From assembly GCF_019317285.1 (NCBI RefSeq), contig NZ_CP079218.1, positions 1,922,001-1,986,000 of the forward strand: DNA of 64,000 nt, read 5' to 3'. The position numbers and the translations under genes were made by a program. Positions 54,442 to 64,000 of the stretch are shown here, one piece after another. Position 1 is the stretch's first letter. The number at the start of each line of letters is the position of its first letter. The notes below the pieces were generated by a model. The model did no database searches, was not told the DNA's origin, and saw nothing but the letters and a program-made list of their open reading frames with translations. This stretch comes from Pedobacter sp. D749. Its GTDB lineage: Bacteria; Bacteroidota; Bacteroidia; Sphingobacteriales; Sphingobacteriaceae.

Positions 54442-57400
54442 ATGGAACCAAACAGTGGATTGTACGATGCGCAATTTGAACACGATGCCTGCGGTATTGG
54501 GTTTGTTGCGCATGTGAAAGGGCGAAAATCGCATCAAATCATCTCTGATGCACTTACTATTTTAGAGAATCTAGATCATAGAGGGGCATGTGGAGCAGAA
54601 CCAAATACAGGCGATGGTGCAGGTATTATGATTCAGATTCCTCACGAATTTTTTTACGACGAATGTTTAAAAGCTGGCTTTAGCTTACCAGAAACCAATA
54701 ATTATGGTGTTGGTATGTTATTTATGCCAAAGGATATCAGATCCAGAGAAGAGTGCAGAGAATTGATTTACCGTGCCGCCGAAAAACTAGGCCTGGAAAT
54801 TTTAGGCTTTAGAAAAGTTGATGTTGACACAACAGATATTGGCAATATGGCCCTTTCTGTTGAGCCAGAAATTGAGCAGGTATTTATCGCCCGTCCTTAT
54901 GCGGTAGCGCCAGGTGCTGATTTTGAACGTAAACTTTATATTTTTAAAAATTACCTGATTAAACTAATCGTAAACACCGTTCATGGTGGTAAAGATTTTT
55001 ATATCGTTTCGCTTTCTGCGCAAACCATTATATATAAAGGTCAGCTAACTTCATTACAGGTACGTACTTATTTTACCGATCTTTCTGATAAACGCATGGT
55101 TTCGGCTTTAGGCCTGGTTCACTCGCGTTTTGCAACCAATACTTTCCCTTCATGGAGGTTGGCACAACCATTCCGCTTTATTGCACATAATGGTGAGATC
55201 AATACTTTACAAGGAAATTTAAACTGGTTCAGGGCAGGCGTTAAGTCTTTTGCTTCTGCTTACTTTACACCAGAAGAACTGGATATGTTATTGCCGGTAA
55301 TCGACGAGACCAACTCCGATTCAGGTTGTTTGGATAACGTTATCGAATTATTGCTTCATGCAGGCAGAACTTTGCCTCATGTATTAATGATGTTGGTTCC
55401 GGAGGCATGGGATGGCAATGAAGATATGGATCCTGTTAAAAAGGCGTTCTACGAATTCCACGCTACTTTAATGGAACCATGGGACGGACCTGCGGCCATT
55501 GCTTTTACCGATGGTAAATTAATCGGTGCAACTTTAGATCGTAACGGGCTTCGTCCTTCCCGGTATGCCATTACTTCAGACGACCGTGTAATTATGGGCT
55601 CTGAGGCTGGTGCATTAGCCATCGATCAAAGTACTGTAATCGAAAAAGGCCGTTTAACGCCAGGCAAAATGTTCGTGGTGGATATGGAGCAGGGCAGAAT
55701 TATCAGCGATAACGAAATTAAAGGAGAAGTTTGTGGTAAAAGCCCATATAGCGATTGGATTAATCAATACCAGATCCGTTTGGAGGAATTACCGGAGCCA
55801 CGTGTAATGTTCACCGGCTTATCTACCGAGTCTATTTTTAAATATCAACAGGTTTTTGGTTACAGCAGGGAAGATATTGATCTTTTGCTTAAGCCAATGG
55901 CTATCGAAGCCAAAGAGCCAATTGGTTCGATGGGTACGGATACCCCGCTGGCTATTTTATCAAAACGTCCCCAGCATTTATCATCTTATTTTAAGCAGTT
56001 ATTTGCACAGGTAACCAATCCGCCGATAGATCCTATCCGTGAAAAGGTGGTGATGAGTTTGGCTAGTTTTATGGGTAGTAATGGCAATCTTTTGGAAGAA
56101 AACCCATTACAAGCACATTGCGTTGCCATTAAACATCCAATTTTAACCAACCAGGAATTAGAGAAGTTAAGAAGTATTGATACAGGTGTTTTCCAGGCGA
56201 AAACTTTACAGACTTATTTCAGGGCTGATGGCAAGCCTGGTGCTATGGCAAAAGCCTTAGACCGTTTGTGCCGCTACGCGGTTGATGCGGTTGAGGATGG
56301 TTTCCAGGTAATTGTATTAACGGATAGAGCTATTGACTCTGAGCATGCTGCAATGCCTTCTTTATTGGCCGTTTCTGCTGTACACCATCATTTAATCCGC
56401 AAAGGATATCGTGGTGCAGTGGGTATTGTGATAGAGGCCGGTGATATTTGGGAAGTACATCATTTTGCCACGCTATTGGGCTTTGGTGTTACCGCAATTA
56501 ACCCTTACCTGGCTTTAGAAACCATTAATGAGTTTAAAGAAGAGTCAGGTTTATCAGTTGAGCAATTGACTAAAAACTATATCTACGCAGTAAATAGTGG
56601 ATTACTTAAAATTTTCTCTAAAATGGGCATCTCTACCTTACAGTCTTATCAAGGTGCACAGATTTTCGAAATTTTAGGTTTAAATAAACAAGTGGTGAAT
56701 ACTTATTTCACTGGTGCAGTTTCACGTATTGGTGGTTTAGGGCTGGATGAAATTGCAAAAGAAACGTTAATTAAACATCACCGCAGTTTTGGCCCGGTAA
56801 CACAAACCGAAAACTTGTTGCCAGCAGGCGGAACGTATAAATTCCGACGTAAAGGTGAAGCGCATTTGTTTAATCCGCAAACCATTCACTTGTTACAAAA
56901 CGCAACACGTAAAAACGATTACAATATATTCAAACAATACTCTAAATTGGTGAATGAGCAAACACAGCAAGCTTATACCATCCGTGGATTGTTCGAATTT
57001 AACTATAGCCGCCCTTCAGTACCCTTAAGTGAGGTAGAATCAACCGAGGCCATTTTAAAACGATTTGCAACAGGAGCCATGTCATTCGGTTCAATTTCTC
57101 ATGAAGCACACTCTACTTTAGCGATTGCCATGAACCGTATCGGTGGAAAAAGCAATACCGGCGAAGGTGGTGAAGATGAAATGCGTTATACTAAATTGCC
57201 AAATGGCGATAGTATGCGTTCGGCTATTAAACAGGTTGCTTCTGCACGTTTTGGTGTAACGAGTTATTATTTAACCAATGCTGACGAGTTACAGATTAAA
57301 ATGGCTCAGGGTGCTAAACCTGGCGAAGGTGGTCAATTACCAGGACACAAGGTAGATGACTGGATTGCAAAAGTTCGTCACTCTACGCCAGGTGTTGGTT

Positions 57401-58941
57401 TAATTTCACCTCCACCGCATCATGATATTTATTCGATCGAAGATTTGGCTCAGCTGATTTTTGATTTAAAAAATGCCAACCGTACCGCAAGAATCAATGT
57501 GAAATTGGTTTCTAAAGCTGGTGTGGGTACCATTGCCGCAGGTGTTGCTAAAGCACATGCTGATGTGATTCTGGTATCTGGCTTTGATGGTGGAACGGGA
57601 GCATCTCCTTTAACCTCTATCCAACATGCTGGTTTACCATGGGAGTTAGGTTTGGCAGAAGCACACCAAACTTTGGTGAAAAACAAATTGCGTAACCGTA
57701 TTGTGTTACAAACAGATGGTCAGCTTAAAACAGGTCGAGATATCGCTATTGCTGCATTATTAGGCGCCGAAGAATGGGGTGTTGCTACAGCAGCCTTGGT
57801 AACTTCTGGATGTATTATGATGCGTAAATGCCATTTAAATACTTGTCCTGTTGGTGTTGCAACACAAGATCCGGAATTAAGAAAATTATTTACCGGTGAT
57901 GCTGATCACGTAGTGAACTTATTTTATTTCCTTGCAGAAGAGTTACGTGAGATTATGGCTGAATTAGGTTTCAGGACTATCCACGAAATGATCGGTCAGG
58001 CTGATATTTTAAAAGTACGCGAACTGCCTGCTGAAGACTGGAAACTGAAACATCTTGATTTATCAGCTATCTTATATAAAGCAGAAGAAAATGGCTTGCC
58101 TTTATTTAATACAGAGGGTCAGGATCATGGTTTGGATCATGTTTTAGATCATCAATTAATTGCTGCTGCACAGCCTGCTATTGACAATAACGAACCTGTA
58201 TTTGCCAGTTTCGAAGTGAAAAATACCGACCGCGCATTGGGTACCATGTTATCGAATGAAATCTCTAAAGTTCATTTAGGTGCTGGTTTACCTCCTGATA
58301 CGATCAACTTTAAATTTGTAGGTTCGGCCGGACAAAGTTTCGGTGCTTTCAATACCCGTGGGGTAACCTTATCACTGGAAGGTGAAGCAAACGATTACGT
58401 GGGTAAAGGTTTATCAGGTGCGAGATTGGCTATTTACCCATTCTCTAATTCAACTTTTATCCCTGAACAAAATATCATTATCGGTAACGTAGCCCTTTAT
58501 GGCGCAACTTCCGGCGAGTTATTTGCCCGTGGTAAAGCAGGTGAGCGTTTCGCGGTACGTAACTCTGGTGCAACAGCTGTTGTGGAAGGAGTAGGCGATC
58601 ACGGTTGTGAATACATGACCGGTGGTGAAGTGCTGATTCTTGGTGATACCGGAAGTAATTTCGCTGCTGGTATGAGTGGTGGTGTAGCCTGGATTTATGA
58701 TGCCAATGGAACTTTTGCACGCAAATGCAATAAAGAAATGGTCGATCTTGATCCATTACAAGCTGAAGATGAAGAACGTATTTTAGCTTTACTTAAAACG
58801 CATATCCGCTTAACGGATAGTAAAGTAGCTGAGTTTATCTTAAGTGATTGGAAAACTCAATCTGCTCATTTCGTAAAAGTATTCCCTAAAGAATACAAAG
58901 CAGTTTTAAGCAAACGTAACCAACAAGTAAAAACACACTAG
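54442..58941 (+). CDS. gltB: Glutamate synthase large subunit
   Basis: 1499 aa, usual length. A short propeptide precedes FEHDACGIGF, where Cys17 becomes the N-terminal nucleophile of the class II glutaminase domain. The central domain follows, then the FMN-binding synthase barrel (about 800-1190; SNTGEGGEDEMRY, LKTGRDIAIAALLGAEE) with the 3Fe-4S cysteines in CIMMRKCHLNTCPVGVATQD. A C-terminal beta-helix domain (about 1240-1460) ends the protein. It makes two glutamates from glutamine and 2-oxoglutarate with GltD as the NADPH-oxidising partner; gltD starts 3 bp behind the stop. Confidence 0.97.
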   Translation: MEPNSGLYDAQFEHDACGIGFVAHVKGRKSHQIISDALTILENLDHRGACGAEPNTGDGAGIMIQIPHEFFYDECLKAGFSLPETNNYGVGMLFMPKDIRSREECRELIYRAAEKLGLEILGFRKVDVDTTDIGNMALSVEPEIEQVFIARPYAVAPGADFERKLYIFKNYLIKLIVNTVHGGKDFYIVSLSAQTIIYKGQLTSLQVRTYFTDLSDKRMVSALGLVHSRFATNTFPSWRLAQPFRFIAHNGEINTLQGNLNWFRAGVKSFASAYFTPEELDMLLPVIDETNSDSGCLDNVIELLLHAGRTLPHVLMMLVPEAWDGNEDMDPVKKAFYEFHATLMEPWDGPAAIAFTDGKLIGATLDRNGLRPSRYAITSDDRVIMGSEAGALAIDQSTVIEKGRLTPGKMFVVDMEQGRIISDNEIKGEVCGKSPYSDWINQYQIRLEELPEPRVMFTGLSTESIFKYQQVFGYSREDIDLLLKPMAIEAKEPIGSMGTDTPLAILSKRPQHLSSYFKQLFAQVTNPPIDPIREKVVMSLASFMGSNGNLLEENPLQAHCVAIKHPILTNQELEKLRSIDTGVFQAKTLQTYFRADGKPGAMAKALDRLCRYAVDAVEDGFQVIVLTDRAIDSEHAAMPSLLAVSAVHHHLIRKGYRGAVGIVIEAGDIWEVHHFATLLGFGVTAINPYLALETINEFKEESGLSVEQLTKNYIYAVNSGLLKIFSKMGISTLQSYQGAQIFEILGLNKQVVNTYFTGAVSRIGGLGLDEIAKETLIKHHRSFGPVTQTENLLPAGGTYKFRRKGEAHLFNPQTIHLLQNATRKNDYNIFKQYSKLVNEQTQQAYTIRGLFEFNYSRPSVPLSEVESTEAILKRFATGAMSFGSISHEAHSTLAIAMNRIGGKSNTGEGGEDEMRYTKLPNGDSMRSAIKQVASARFGVTSYYLTNADELQIKMAQGAKPGEGGQLPGHKVDDWIAKVRHSTPGVGLISPPPHHDIYSIEDLAQLIFDLKNANRTARINVKLVSKAGVGTIAAGVAKAHADVILVSGFDGGTGASPLTSIQHAGLPWELGLAEAHQTLVKNKLRNRIVLQTDGQLKTGRDIAIAALLGAEEWGVATAALVTSGCIMMRKCHLNTCPVGVATQDPELRKLFTGDADHVVNLFYFLAEELREIMAELGFRTIHEMIGQADILKVRELPAEDWKLKHLDLSAILYKAEENGLPLFNTEGQDHGLDHVLDHQLIAAAQPAIDNNEPVFASFEVKNTDRALGTMLSNEISKVHLGAGLPPDTINFKFVGSAGQSFGAFNTRGVTLSLEGEANDYVGKGLSGARLAIYPFSNSTFIPEQNIIIGNVALYGATSGELFARGKAGERFAVRNSGATAVVEGVGDHGCEYMTGGEVLILGDTGSNFAAGMSGGVAWIYDANGTFARKCNKEMVDLDPLQAEDEERILALLKTHIRLTDSKVAEFILSDWKTQSAHFVKVFPKEYKAVLSKRNQQVKTH

Positions 58942-58944
58942 GCC

Positions 58945-60411
58945 ATGGGAAAAGTAACAGGATTTCAGGAATACGATAGAGTTGCACCCACCAGAGAAGC
59001 GGCTGCAACACGTGTAAAACACTATGGGGAATTTTTAAATGAATTACCCTCAAAAGAATTAAACAATCAGGCTGCCCGTTGTATGGATTGCGGCGTACCT
59101 TTCTGCCAGTCAGGCTGCCCATTGGGTAACGTGATACCAGAATTTAACGACGCAGTTTATCAGGGTAAATGGGAATTAGCTGCCAATATTTTATTAAGTA
59201 CCAATAATTTCCCTGAATTTACAGGCAGAATTTGCCCCGCACCATGCGAATCTGCATGTGTATTAGGCATCAACCGTCCACCGGTTTCTATTGAGGAAAT
59301 TGAAAAACATATCATTGAAATTGCTTTCGAAAAAGGATTTATCAAAGCAAAAGCACCATTAATCAGAACTGGTAAAAAAGTGGCTGTAATTGGTTCAGGT
59401 CCGGCGGGCTTAGCTGCTGCTGCTCAGTTAAATAAAGTTGGACATGAAGTTACCGTCTTCGAACGTGATGATGCTCCGGGTGGTTTATTGAGGTACGGTA
59501 TCCCTGATTTTAAACTACAAAAAAATGTAGTAGATCGCCGTATCGATTTAATGAAAGAAGAAGGCATCATTTTTAAATGTAATGCCAATGTAGGTGAGAA
59601 TGTTGAAATAGGTACTCTATTACGCGATTTCAACGCCATTGTATTGGCTGGCGGTTCAACTATTCCACGCGATTTACCTATTGATGGCCGTTCTGCTAAA
59701 GGGGTTCATTTTGCAATGGATTTCCTGAAACAACAAAATAAACGTGTAGCGAGCAGAGCTGTTGAAGCGGAAGATATTATGGCTACAGGTAAAAATGTAA
59801 TCGTAATTGGTGGTGGCGATACGGGATCTGATTGTATTGGTACTTCTAACCGTCATGGTGCAAAATCCGTGACACAATTCGAGATTATGCCGATGCCACC
59901 ACAGGCACGTAATGAGCATATGCCCTGGCCAAATTACCCGATGTTGCTAAAAAATACTTCTTCTCATGAGGAGGGTGCACAAAGGGCCTGGTCGGTAAAT
60001 ACCAAAAACTTTATTGCTGATGAAGAAGGAAACCTTAAGGCATTAAAAGTAGTTGATGTGGAGTGGGAAATTGATGCGAACGGACGTCCGGTTACCTTTA
60101 AAGAAGTGGCTGGTACCGAAAGAGATCTTCCATGCGAGTTGGTACTTTTAGCAATGGGTTTCTTACATCCTCAAAAAGAAGGTTTAATTGAGAAATTAGG
60201 TGTGGAGTTAGATAACCGCGGAAACGTAAAAGCATCTGAACACACTTACCAAACCAATATCGGAAAGATTTTTGCCGCAGGTGATGTTCGCCGCGGACAA
60301 TCATTAGTGGTTTGGGCCATTTCAGAAGGTAGAGAAGCTGCCCGTAAGGTAGACGAATACTTAATGGGAACAACTAAACTGGCATCTAAAGATGCAGTTG
60401 CATACGCTTAG
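58945..60411 (+). CDS. gltD: Glutamate synthase small subunit
   Basis: 488 aa. The N-terminal ferredoxin-like part has [17 protein letters not shown] and [15 protein letters not shown], which hold two 4Fe-4S clusters. [16 protein letters not shown] is the FAD-binding loop and [20 protein letters not shown] the NADPH-binding loop. [17 protein letters not shown] near the C-terminus is the second FAD contact. It feeds electrons from NADPH to GltB. It starts 3 bp behind gltB and ends before a strong terminator at 60437. Confidence 0.97.
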   Translation: MGKVTGFQEYDRVAPTREAAATRVKHYGEFLNELPSKELNNQAARCMDCGVPFCQSGCPLGNVIPEFNDAVYQGKWELAANILLSTNNFPEFTGRICPAPCESACVLGINRPPVSIEEIEKHIIEIAFEKGFIKAKAPLIRTGKKVAVIGSGPAGLAAAAQLNKVGHEVTVFERDDAPGGLLRYGIPDFKLQKNVVDRRIDLMKEEGIIFKCNANVGENVEIGTLLRDFNAIVLAGGSTIPRDLPIDGRSAKGVHFAMDFLKQQNKRVASRAVEAEDIMATGKNVIVIGGGDTGSDCIGTSNRHGAKSVTQFEIMPMPPQARNEHMPWPNYPMLLKNTSSHEEGAQRAWSVNTKNFIADEEGNLKALKVVDVEWEIDANGRPVTFKEVAGTERDLPCELVLLAMGFLHPQKEGLIEKLGVELDNRGNVKASEHTYQTNIGKIFAAGDVRRGQSLVVWAISEGREAARKVDEYLMGTTKLASKDAVAYA

Positions 60412-60436
60412 TAGGTTTTAAATTCTATATTTTTAG

Positions 60437-60464
60437 GGTCGTGGTGCAAACCACGACCTTTTTT
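60437..60464 (+). terminator. Terminator of gltBD
   Basis: Arms GGTCGTGGT (60437-60445) and ACCACGACC (60450-60458), loop 4 nt, then TTTTTT. A textbook Rho-independent terminator 25 bp behind gltD. Confidence 0.93.
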
Positions 60465-61048
60465 GTTTTAGGCTGTTGACAAACCTCATAAATAAGTCGT
60501 CATCTCGACTGAAGTGCAACGTAACGGAGAGATCTTTGAACTAAAGTTGAGAATGATTTCTCCACTACGGTCGAAATGACGATTTTTCGAAATGAATTAT
60601 CTCGTCAAACCTTCTCTATTCTTAGCGTCTCGCTAAGACCTTTCATGTTATGTGCTATTTCTGCCACGGAAACACAGAGACCACGAAATGAATTAACCAC
60701 AGATAAAGAGGATGAACACAGATTTATTAATGTCGTGAGAAAAAATGGTCTTTGGAAAGACTCCTTCGAGTTCGCTATCAATGACAGACTCCAATAGAGT
60801 GGTCGTCTTTCCCGCGCAGGCGGGAATCTTAAAGCGCTTGCATTACGATTCCCAATCAAGTTGGGAATGACGAACCGCCAAAACCTGTCATCCAACTTCT
60901 CTATTCTTAGCGTCTCGCTAAGACCTTTCATCATATGCGCTATTTCTGCCACGGAAACACCGAGACCACGGAATGGAATACTTAAAACATAATTACTGGG
61001 AAAGATCCTGAAATAAATTCAGGATGACGAATATGCCAGAAAAATAGT
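60465..61048. repeat. Cluster of REP-like and direct repeats
   Basis: An inverted pair 60499-60516 / 60563-60580 (GTCATCTCGACTGAAGTG against CACTACGGTCGAAATGAC) is the common palindromic repeat of Bacteroidota spacers. An 80-bp direct repeat occurs at 60611-60690 and 60896-60975 (each with CTTAGCGTCTCGCTAAG). TTCCCAATCAAGTTGGGAATG at 60849 is another hairpin unit, present again near 62868. No gene is seen; small open frames here are repeat artefacts. Confidence 0.75.
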
Positions 61049-62251
61049 TTAAAACAACTTCAACTGTTCATTGTTTGGTGGTTTTTCTTTCCCAAAAATT
61101 GTTCTACCGCCATATTTCCAGCTTTTAGCACGTTCTTTTTGAATTACCTTTTCAAAATCCATATTCGGAATAAAGTCTTTTTCTGCATTACGCGCAATTT
61201 GATGCAATGATTTAATGGCTTGTTGTTTATCGGTGTTTCCAATCTTCGCTTTTTCAATTGCTTTTTGTAAAACATTTATCGTTTCATCATAAACGTTTAC
61301 CGGAACAGGGAAGGGATGCCCATCTTTGCCTCCATGCGCAAAAGAATAACGGGCGGGATCGGTAAACCGTGAGGGCGTACCATAAATTACCTCACTCACT
61401 AAAGCCATAGATTGTAAGGTTCTTGGCCCCATGCCTTCGAGTAATAATAATTCTTCAAAATCGCTGGGTTGCTTTTCCTGGGCCAGCCACAAAATACTTC
61501 CCAAACGTTTTAAATCTACATCTTTCGATTTTACCTCATGATGATTGGGCATTACCAGCTTTTGTATTTCACTGAGCATCCGTGTTGGCGATTCAGCCGT
61601 CATACTCATCATACTCTGCCTTGCCTGATCAGCATCATTAGCCGTTAGGTTCAGGATCTTGCCTTGATTAATACCACAAATGCCTGTATGTGGTTCTTCT
61701 ACAAAAGATTTTAAATTTTCAGAATGCCAGTGGTATCTTCTTGCAGTTGAGCTGCTATCGCTCATGCCTTGTTGTACCACTGCCCAATCGCCTTCGCTGC
61801 TTAAAATAAAACTATGAAGGTACAATTGAAAACCATCCTGAATGGCAGTATTGTCTACTTTTGCACTAAGTTTACTTGCCCGAACCAATTCGGTTCCATT
61901 TAACCCCGTTTTATCAGCAATTTTTAAAAGTTCATTTGGCGTTTCTCTGCTGTGTTTTCCTTTGCCTCCACAAATGTAAATGCCCAATTCTTTTGATAAG
62001 GGATTAATAGATTTCTTCAAAGCACCCATTACTGATGTAGTAATTCCGGAAGAATGCCAATCCATCCCCATTACCGCACCTAAACTCTGAAACCAAAAGG
62101 GACTGCTTAAACGGCGTATTACTTCTGCTTTACCATATTCCAGTAATATAGCTTCTGTTATTGCTAAACCAAGTGTAGCCATACGCTGAGCCAACCATGG
62201 CGGCACATGGCCATAATGTAAGGGTAAATCTGCGCTTCCTGATCTTTTCAA
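61049..62251 (-). CDS. DUF763 protein, probable TTG start
   Basis: 400 aa if started at TTG 62251, giving MKRSGSADLPLHYGHVPPWL, the usual N-terminus of DUF763 proteins. There is no in-frame ATG upstream that would keep this start, and an extended frame to 62320 would also begin at TTG. Conserved family blocks are YICGGKGKHSRETP, VQQGMSDSSSTARRYHW and LLLEGMGPRTLQSMALVSEV, where the last resembles a helix-hairpin-helix DNA-binding turn. The function of DUF763 is unknown; a role in nucleic-acid metabolism is suggested by that motif. It is monocistronic, with repeats on both sides. Confidence 0.85.
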   Translation of the reverse strand: MKRSGSADLPLHYGHVPPWLAQRMATLGLAITEAILLEYGKAEVIRRLSSPFWFQSLGAVMGMDWHSSGITTSVMGALKKSINPLSKELGIYICGGKGKHSRETPNELLKIADKTGLNGTELVRASKLSAKVDNTAIQDGFQLYLHSFILSSEGDWAVVQQGMSDSSSTARRYHWHSENLKSFVEEPHTGICGINQGKILNLTANDADQARQSMMSMTAESPTRMLSEIQKLVMPNHHEVKSKDVDLKRLGSILWLAQEKQPSDFEELLLLEGMGPRTLQSMALVSEVIYGTPSRFTDPARYSFAHGGKDGHPFPVPVNVYDETINVLQKAIEKAKIGNTDKQQAIKSLHQIARNAEKDFIPNMDFEKVIQKERAKSWKYGGRTIFGKEKPPNNEQLKLF

Positions 62252-62396
62252 TGCTAACAAAATTAGTAAAATATATTTGATGAAACTAATTTTGCCATGG
62301 AAAGAGCGGAAATAAACCAATTAAATGTATTACACTAATGAGATAGCTATTTGATGTAATGAAAGATCTTTTGAAATGCATTTGAAGACGCATAAG

Positions 62397-62848
62397 CTTA
62401 TATTTTCTTAAATGCCTTATATGGTTAAATTATTACCGTATAATTAGAACTATTATTTTTTTATAACCATATAAGACATATAAGGTTCATTTAAGGGCTT
62501 AAGCATTAACTTATATTTTCTTAAATGCCTTATATGGTTAAATTGTTGCCGTATAATTAGAACTATTATTTTTTTATAACCATATAAGACATATAAGGTT
62601 CATTTAAGGGCTTAAGCATTAACTTATATTTTCTTAAATGCCTTATATGGTTAAATTGTTGCCGTATAATTAGAACTATTATTTTTTTATAACCATATAA
62701 GACATATAAGGTTCATTTAAGGGCTTAAGCATTAACTTATATTTTCTTAAATGCCTTATATGGTTAAATTGTTGCCGTATAATTAGAACTATTATTTTTT
62801 TATAACCATATAAGACATATAAGGTTCATTTAAGGACTTAAGCATTAA
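62397..62848. repeat. Four tandem 113-bp repeats with internal inverted repeats
   Basis: Units start at 62397, 62510, 62623 and 62736 and are almost identical (unit 1 has ATTATTACCG where others have ATTGTTGCCG; unit 4 has GGACTTAAG for GGGCTTAAG). Within each unit CTTATATGGTTA pairs with TAACCATATAAG, and CTTAAATG with CATTTAAG, so each copy can form a long hairpin on either strand. They lie in a spacer between divergent genes and encode no protein. Confidence 0.95.
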
Positions 62849-62965
62849 CAATTTACTATTGCTTTAAGATTCCCAATCAAGTTGGAATGACGTAACGACA
62901 AAAACGATTCAAGATATTTTTTGTTATTTTAAGAAACTATTTACCAGCGAAGGCTCATTTTATAC

Positions 62966-64000
62966 ATGCGACGACTCTTACAACGTTTACTCAGTGCCTG
63001 GATTATCCGCATGTCGAATCGATTTGGTTCAAGGCCTAACCGTAAACGTATCCATGAAGCTTTAAATAAACTTTACAAAAACATCAATACAGCACCAGGG
63101 AAACGGGGGCTTATTTTCGAAATTGCTGATACTGATAAATTTATCATTTTATCAGATCAGCATAAGGGTGCCCGTGATTATGCCGATGATTTCACTTTAG
63201 CAGAAAAGAATTACCTGAAAGCACTCGAATTTTATAATCAACAAGATTTCCATTATATCAATCTGGGCGATAGCGAGGAGCTTTGGGAGAATTTGCTGGA
63301 ATCTGTGATTAAACACAATCAGGCTACTTTCGAAGCAGAAAAAGCCTTTATTTCAAAAAACCATTTCACTAAGATATTTGGCAACCATGATTTATATTGG
63401 GATAATGATCCTTTAGCCGGGTTTAACCTCAATAGAATTTATGGAACTAAAATCCGCATTTACGAAGGGGCTATATTAAGGATGCAGGTGGGAGAAAGTA
63501 AACTTGATATTTTTTTGACTCATGGACATCAGGGCGATTTACAGAGTGACGGAAACTGGTTTAGCAAATGGTTTGTGAGTACCATTTGGGCACCACTACA
63601 GTCGTACCTTCAAATTAATCCCAATACGCCTGCCTACGATAATCAGCTTAAAACAGTGCATAATACATTGATGTACAACTGGATAATGACAAAAAAGAAC
63701 ATGGCTTTAATTACCGGACATACGCATCAGCCGGTTTTTGCATCTTTAACCCATCTGGAACGGATTTATGTGAAATTAAACAAAGCGAAAAAGGAAAAGA
63801 ATGCTGTTGATCTTGCTTTTTTAAACACAGAGCTTCATAAACGGATAAAAGAAGGGGATGAAGCACCAAGCTTCGGTAAATACAAACCAGGTTACTTTAA
63901 TAGCGGATGTTGCTGTTTTAGTGATGGCGATATAACGGGTATTGAAATTGAAAACGGCCTTATAAGATTAATAAAATGGTCATACCATAGAAATGCCATT
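62966..64000 (+). CDS. Calcineurin-like metallophosphoesterase, 3' end outside window
   Basis: The frame opens at ATG 62966 and runs off the window after 345 codons; an internal ATG at 63011 is the alternative start. All metallophosphoesterase motifs are visible: LSDQHKGARD (D-x-H), NLGDSEELWE (GD), FGNHDLYW (GNHD), THGHQGD and ITGHTHQPVF (GHTH). The two-metal site is therefore complete. The arrangement recalls LpxH-like and other membrane-associated phosphoesterases, but the substrate cannot be told. Its first 15 residues are basic and amphipathic, possibly for membrane contact. Confidence 0.9.
   Translation, partial: MRRLLQRLLSAWIIRMSNRFGSRPNRKRIHEALNKLYKNINTAPGKRGLIFEIADTDKFIILSDQHKGARDYADDFTLAEKNYLKALEFYNQQDFHYINLGDSEELWENLLESVIKHNQATFEAEKAFISKNHFTKIFGNHDLYWDNDPLAGFNLNRIYGTKIRIYEGAILRMQVGESKLDIFLTHGHQGDLQSDGNWFSKWFVSTIWAPLQSYLQINPNTPAYDNQLKTVHNTLMYNWIMTKKNMALITGHTHQPVFASLTHLERIYVKLNKAKKEKNAVDLAFLNTELHKRIKEGDEAPSFGKYKPGYFNSGCCCFSDGDITGIEIENGLIRLIKWSYHRNAI

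Noticed and set aside
62397..62848. Possible CRISPR array
   Set aside because: The 113-bp units are contiguous and near-identical over their whole length; there are no unique spacers and no cas genes.

Overview
The window looks like chromosome of a Sphingobacteriaceae-type Bacteroidota (Pedobacter or a close relative). Pointers are the family make-up (three-part RND pump with lipoprotein adaptor, FHS-type sugar permease, gltBD, DUF763, Bacteroidota-style tyrosine recombinases), the AT-rich housekeeping genes, and spacers filled with short interspersed hairpin repeats. The genus is an inference from sequence style; no marker gene such as 16S is present.

Region 1 (1-10034) is a metal/drug efflux neighbourhood on the minus strand: a His-rich cation diffusion facilitator cut by the window edge, three paralogous AraC regulators, a small unknown protein, and an adaptor/RND permease/TolC operon. 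Region 2 (11219-20109) is dominated by a class II lanthipeptide locus: an NHLP-leader precursor with five core cysteines, a LanM synthetase with the Cys-Cys-Gly zinc motif, a JmjC/cupin oxygenase overlapping it, and a coupled protein of unknown family. A secreted metallopeptidase-like protein lies upstream and an FAD-linked oxidase converges from downstream; no transporter is seen. Region 3 (20291-23280) has a muramidase-like gene paired with a lipoprotein (possible effector/immunity pair), then gene debris (Rpn-type nuclease tail, M19 dipeptidase tail).

Region 4 (23284-49971) is the main structural feature. A tRNA-Lys gene on the minus strand (49899-49971) has been a repeated integration target. 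Seven copies of its 3' end (TGATCCCGCTGGGATT on the plus strand) delimit three tandem islands of about 19.7, 2.5 and 4.0 kb. Each junction carries a near-identical 142-143 bp unit containing two att copies, a T-arm-like stretch and a terminator hairpin. The original terminator is still attached to the far-left att copy. Island A is a probable anti-phage cargo island: a four-gene operon (DUF559-type nuclease, putAbiC-like membrane protein, unknown, SEC-C protein), a NERD-like nuclease, an HNH protein, an HTH-ImmA/IrrE pair, a YobI-like membrane ATPase, a Septu-like ATPase/HNH pair and a further PD-(D/E)XK protein. Its integrase is broken. Islands B and C carry small detoxification-type cargo (VOC protein, alpha/beta hydrolase, NmrA-like reductase with divergent HxlR regulator) and debris.

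Region 5 (49972-64000) is ordinary chromosome: a sugar MFS permease behind a LacI-type palindrome, a GmhB-like phosphatase, a small transaldolase, the SRP RNA, glutamate synthase gltBD, a DUF763 protein probably starting at TTG, an array of four 113-bp hairpin-forming tandem repeats, and a metallophosphoesterase cut by the window end.
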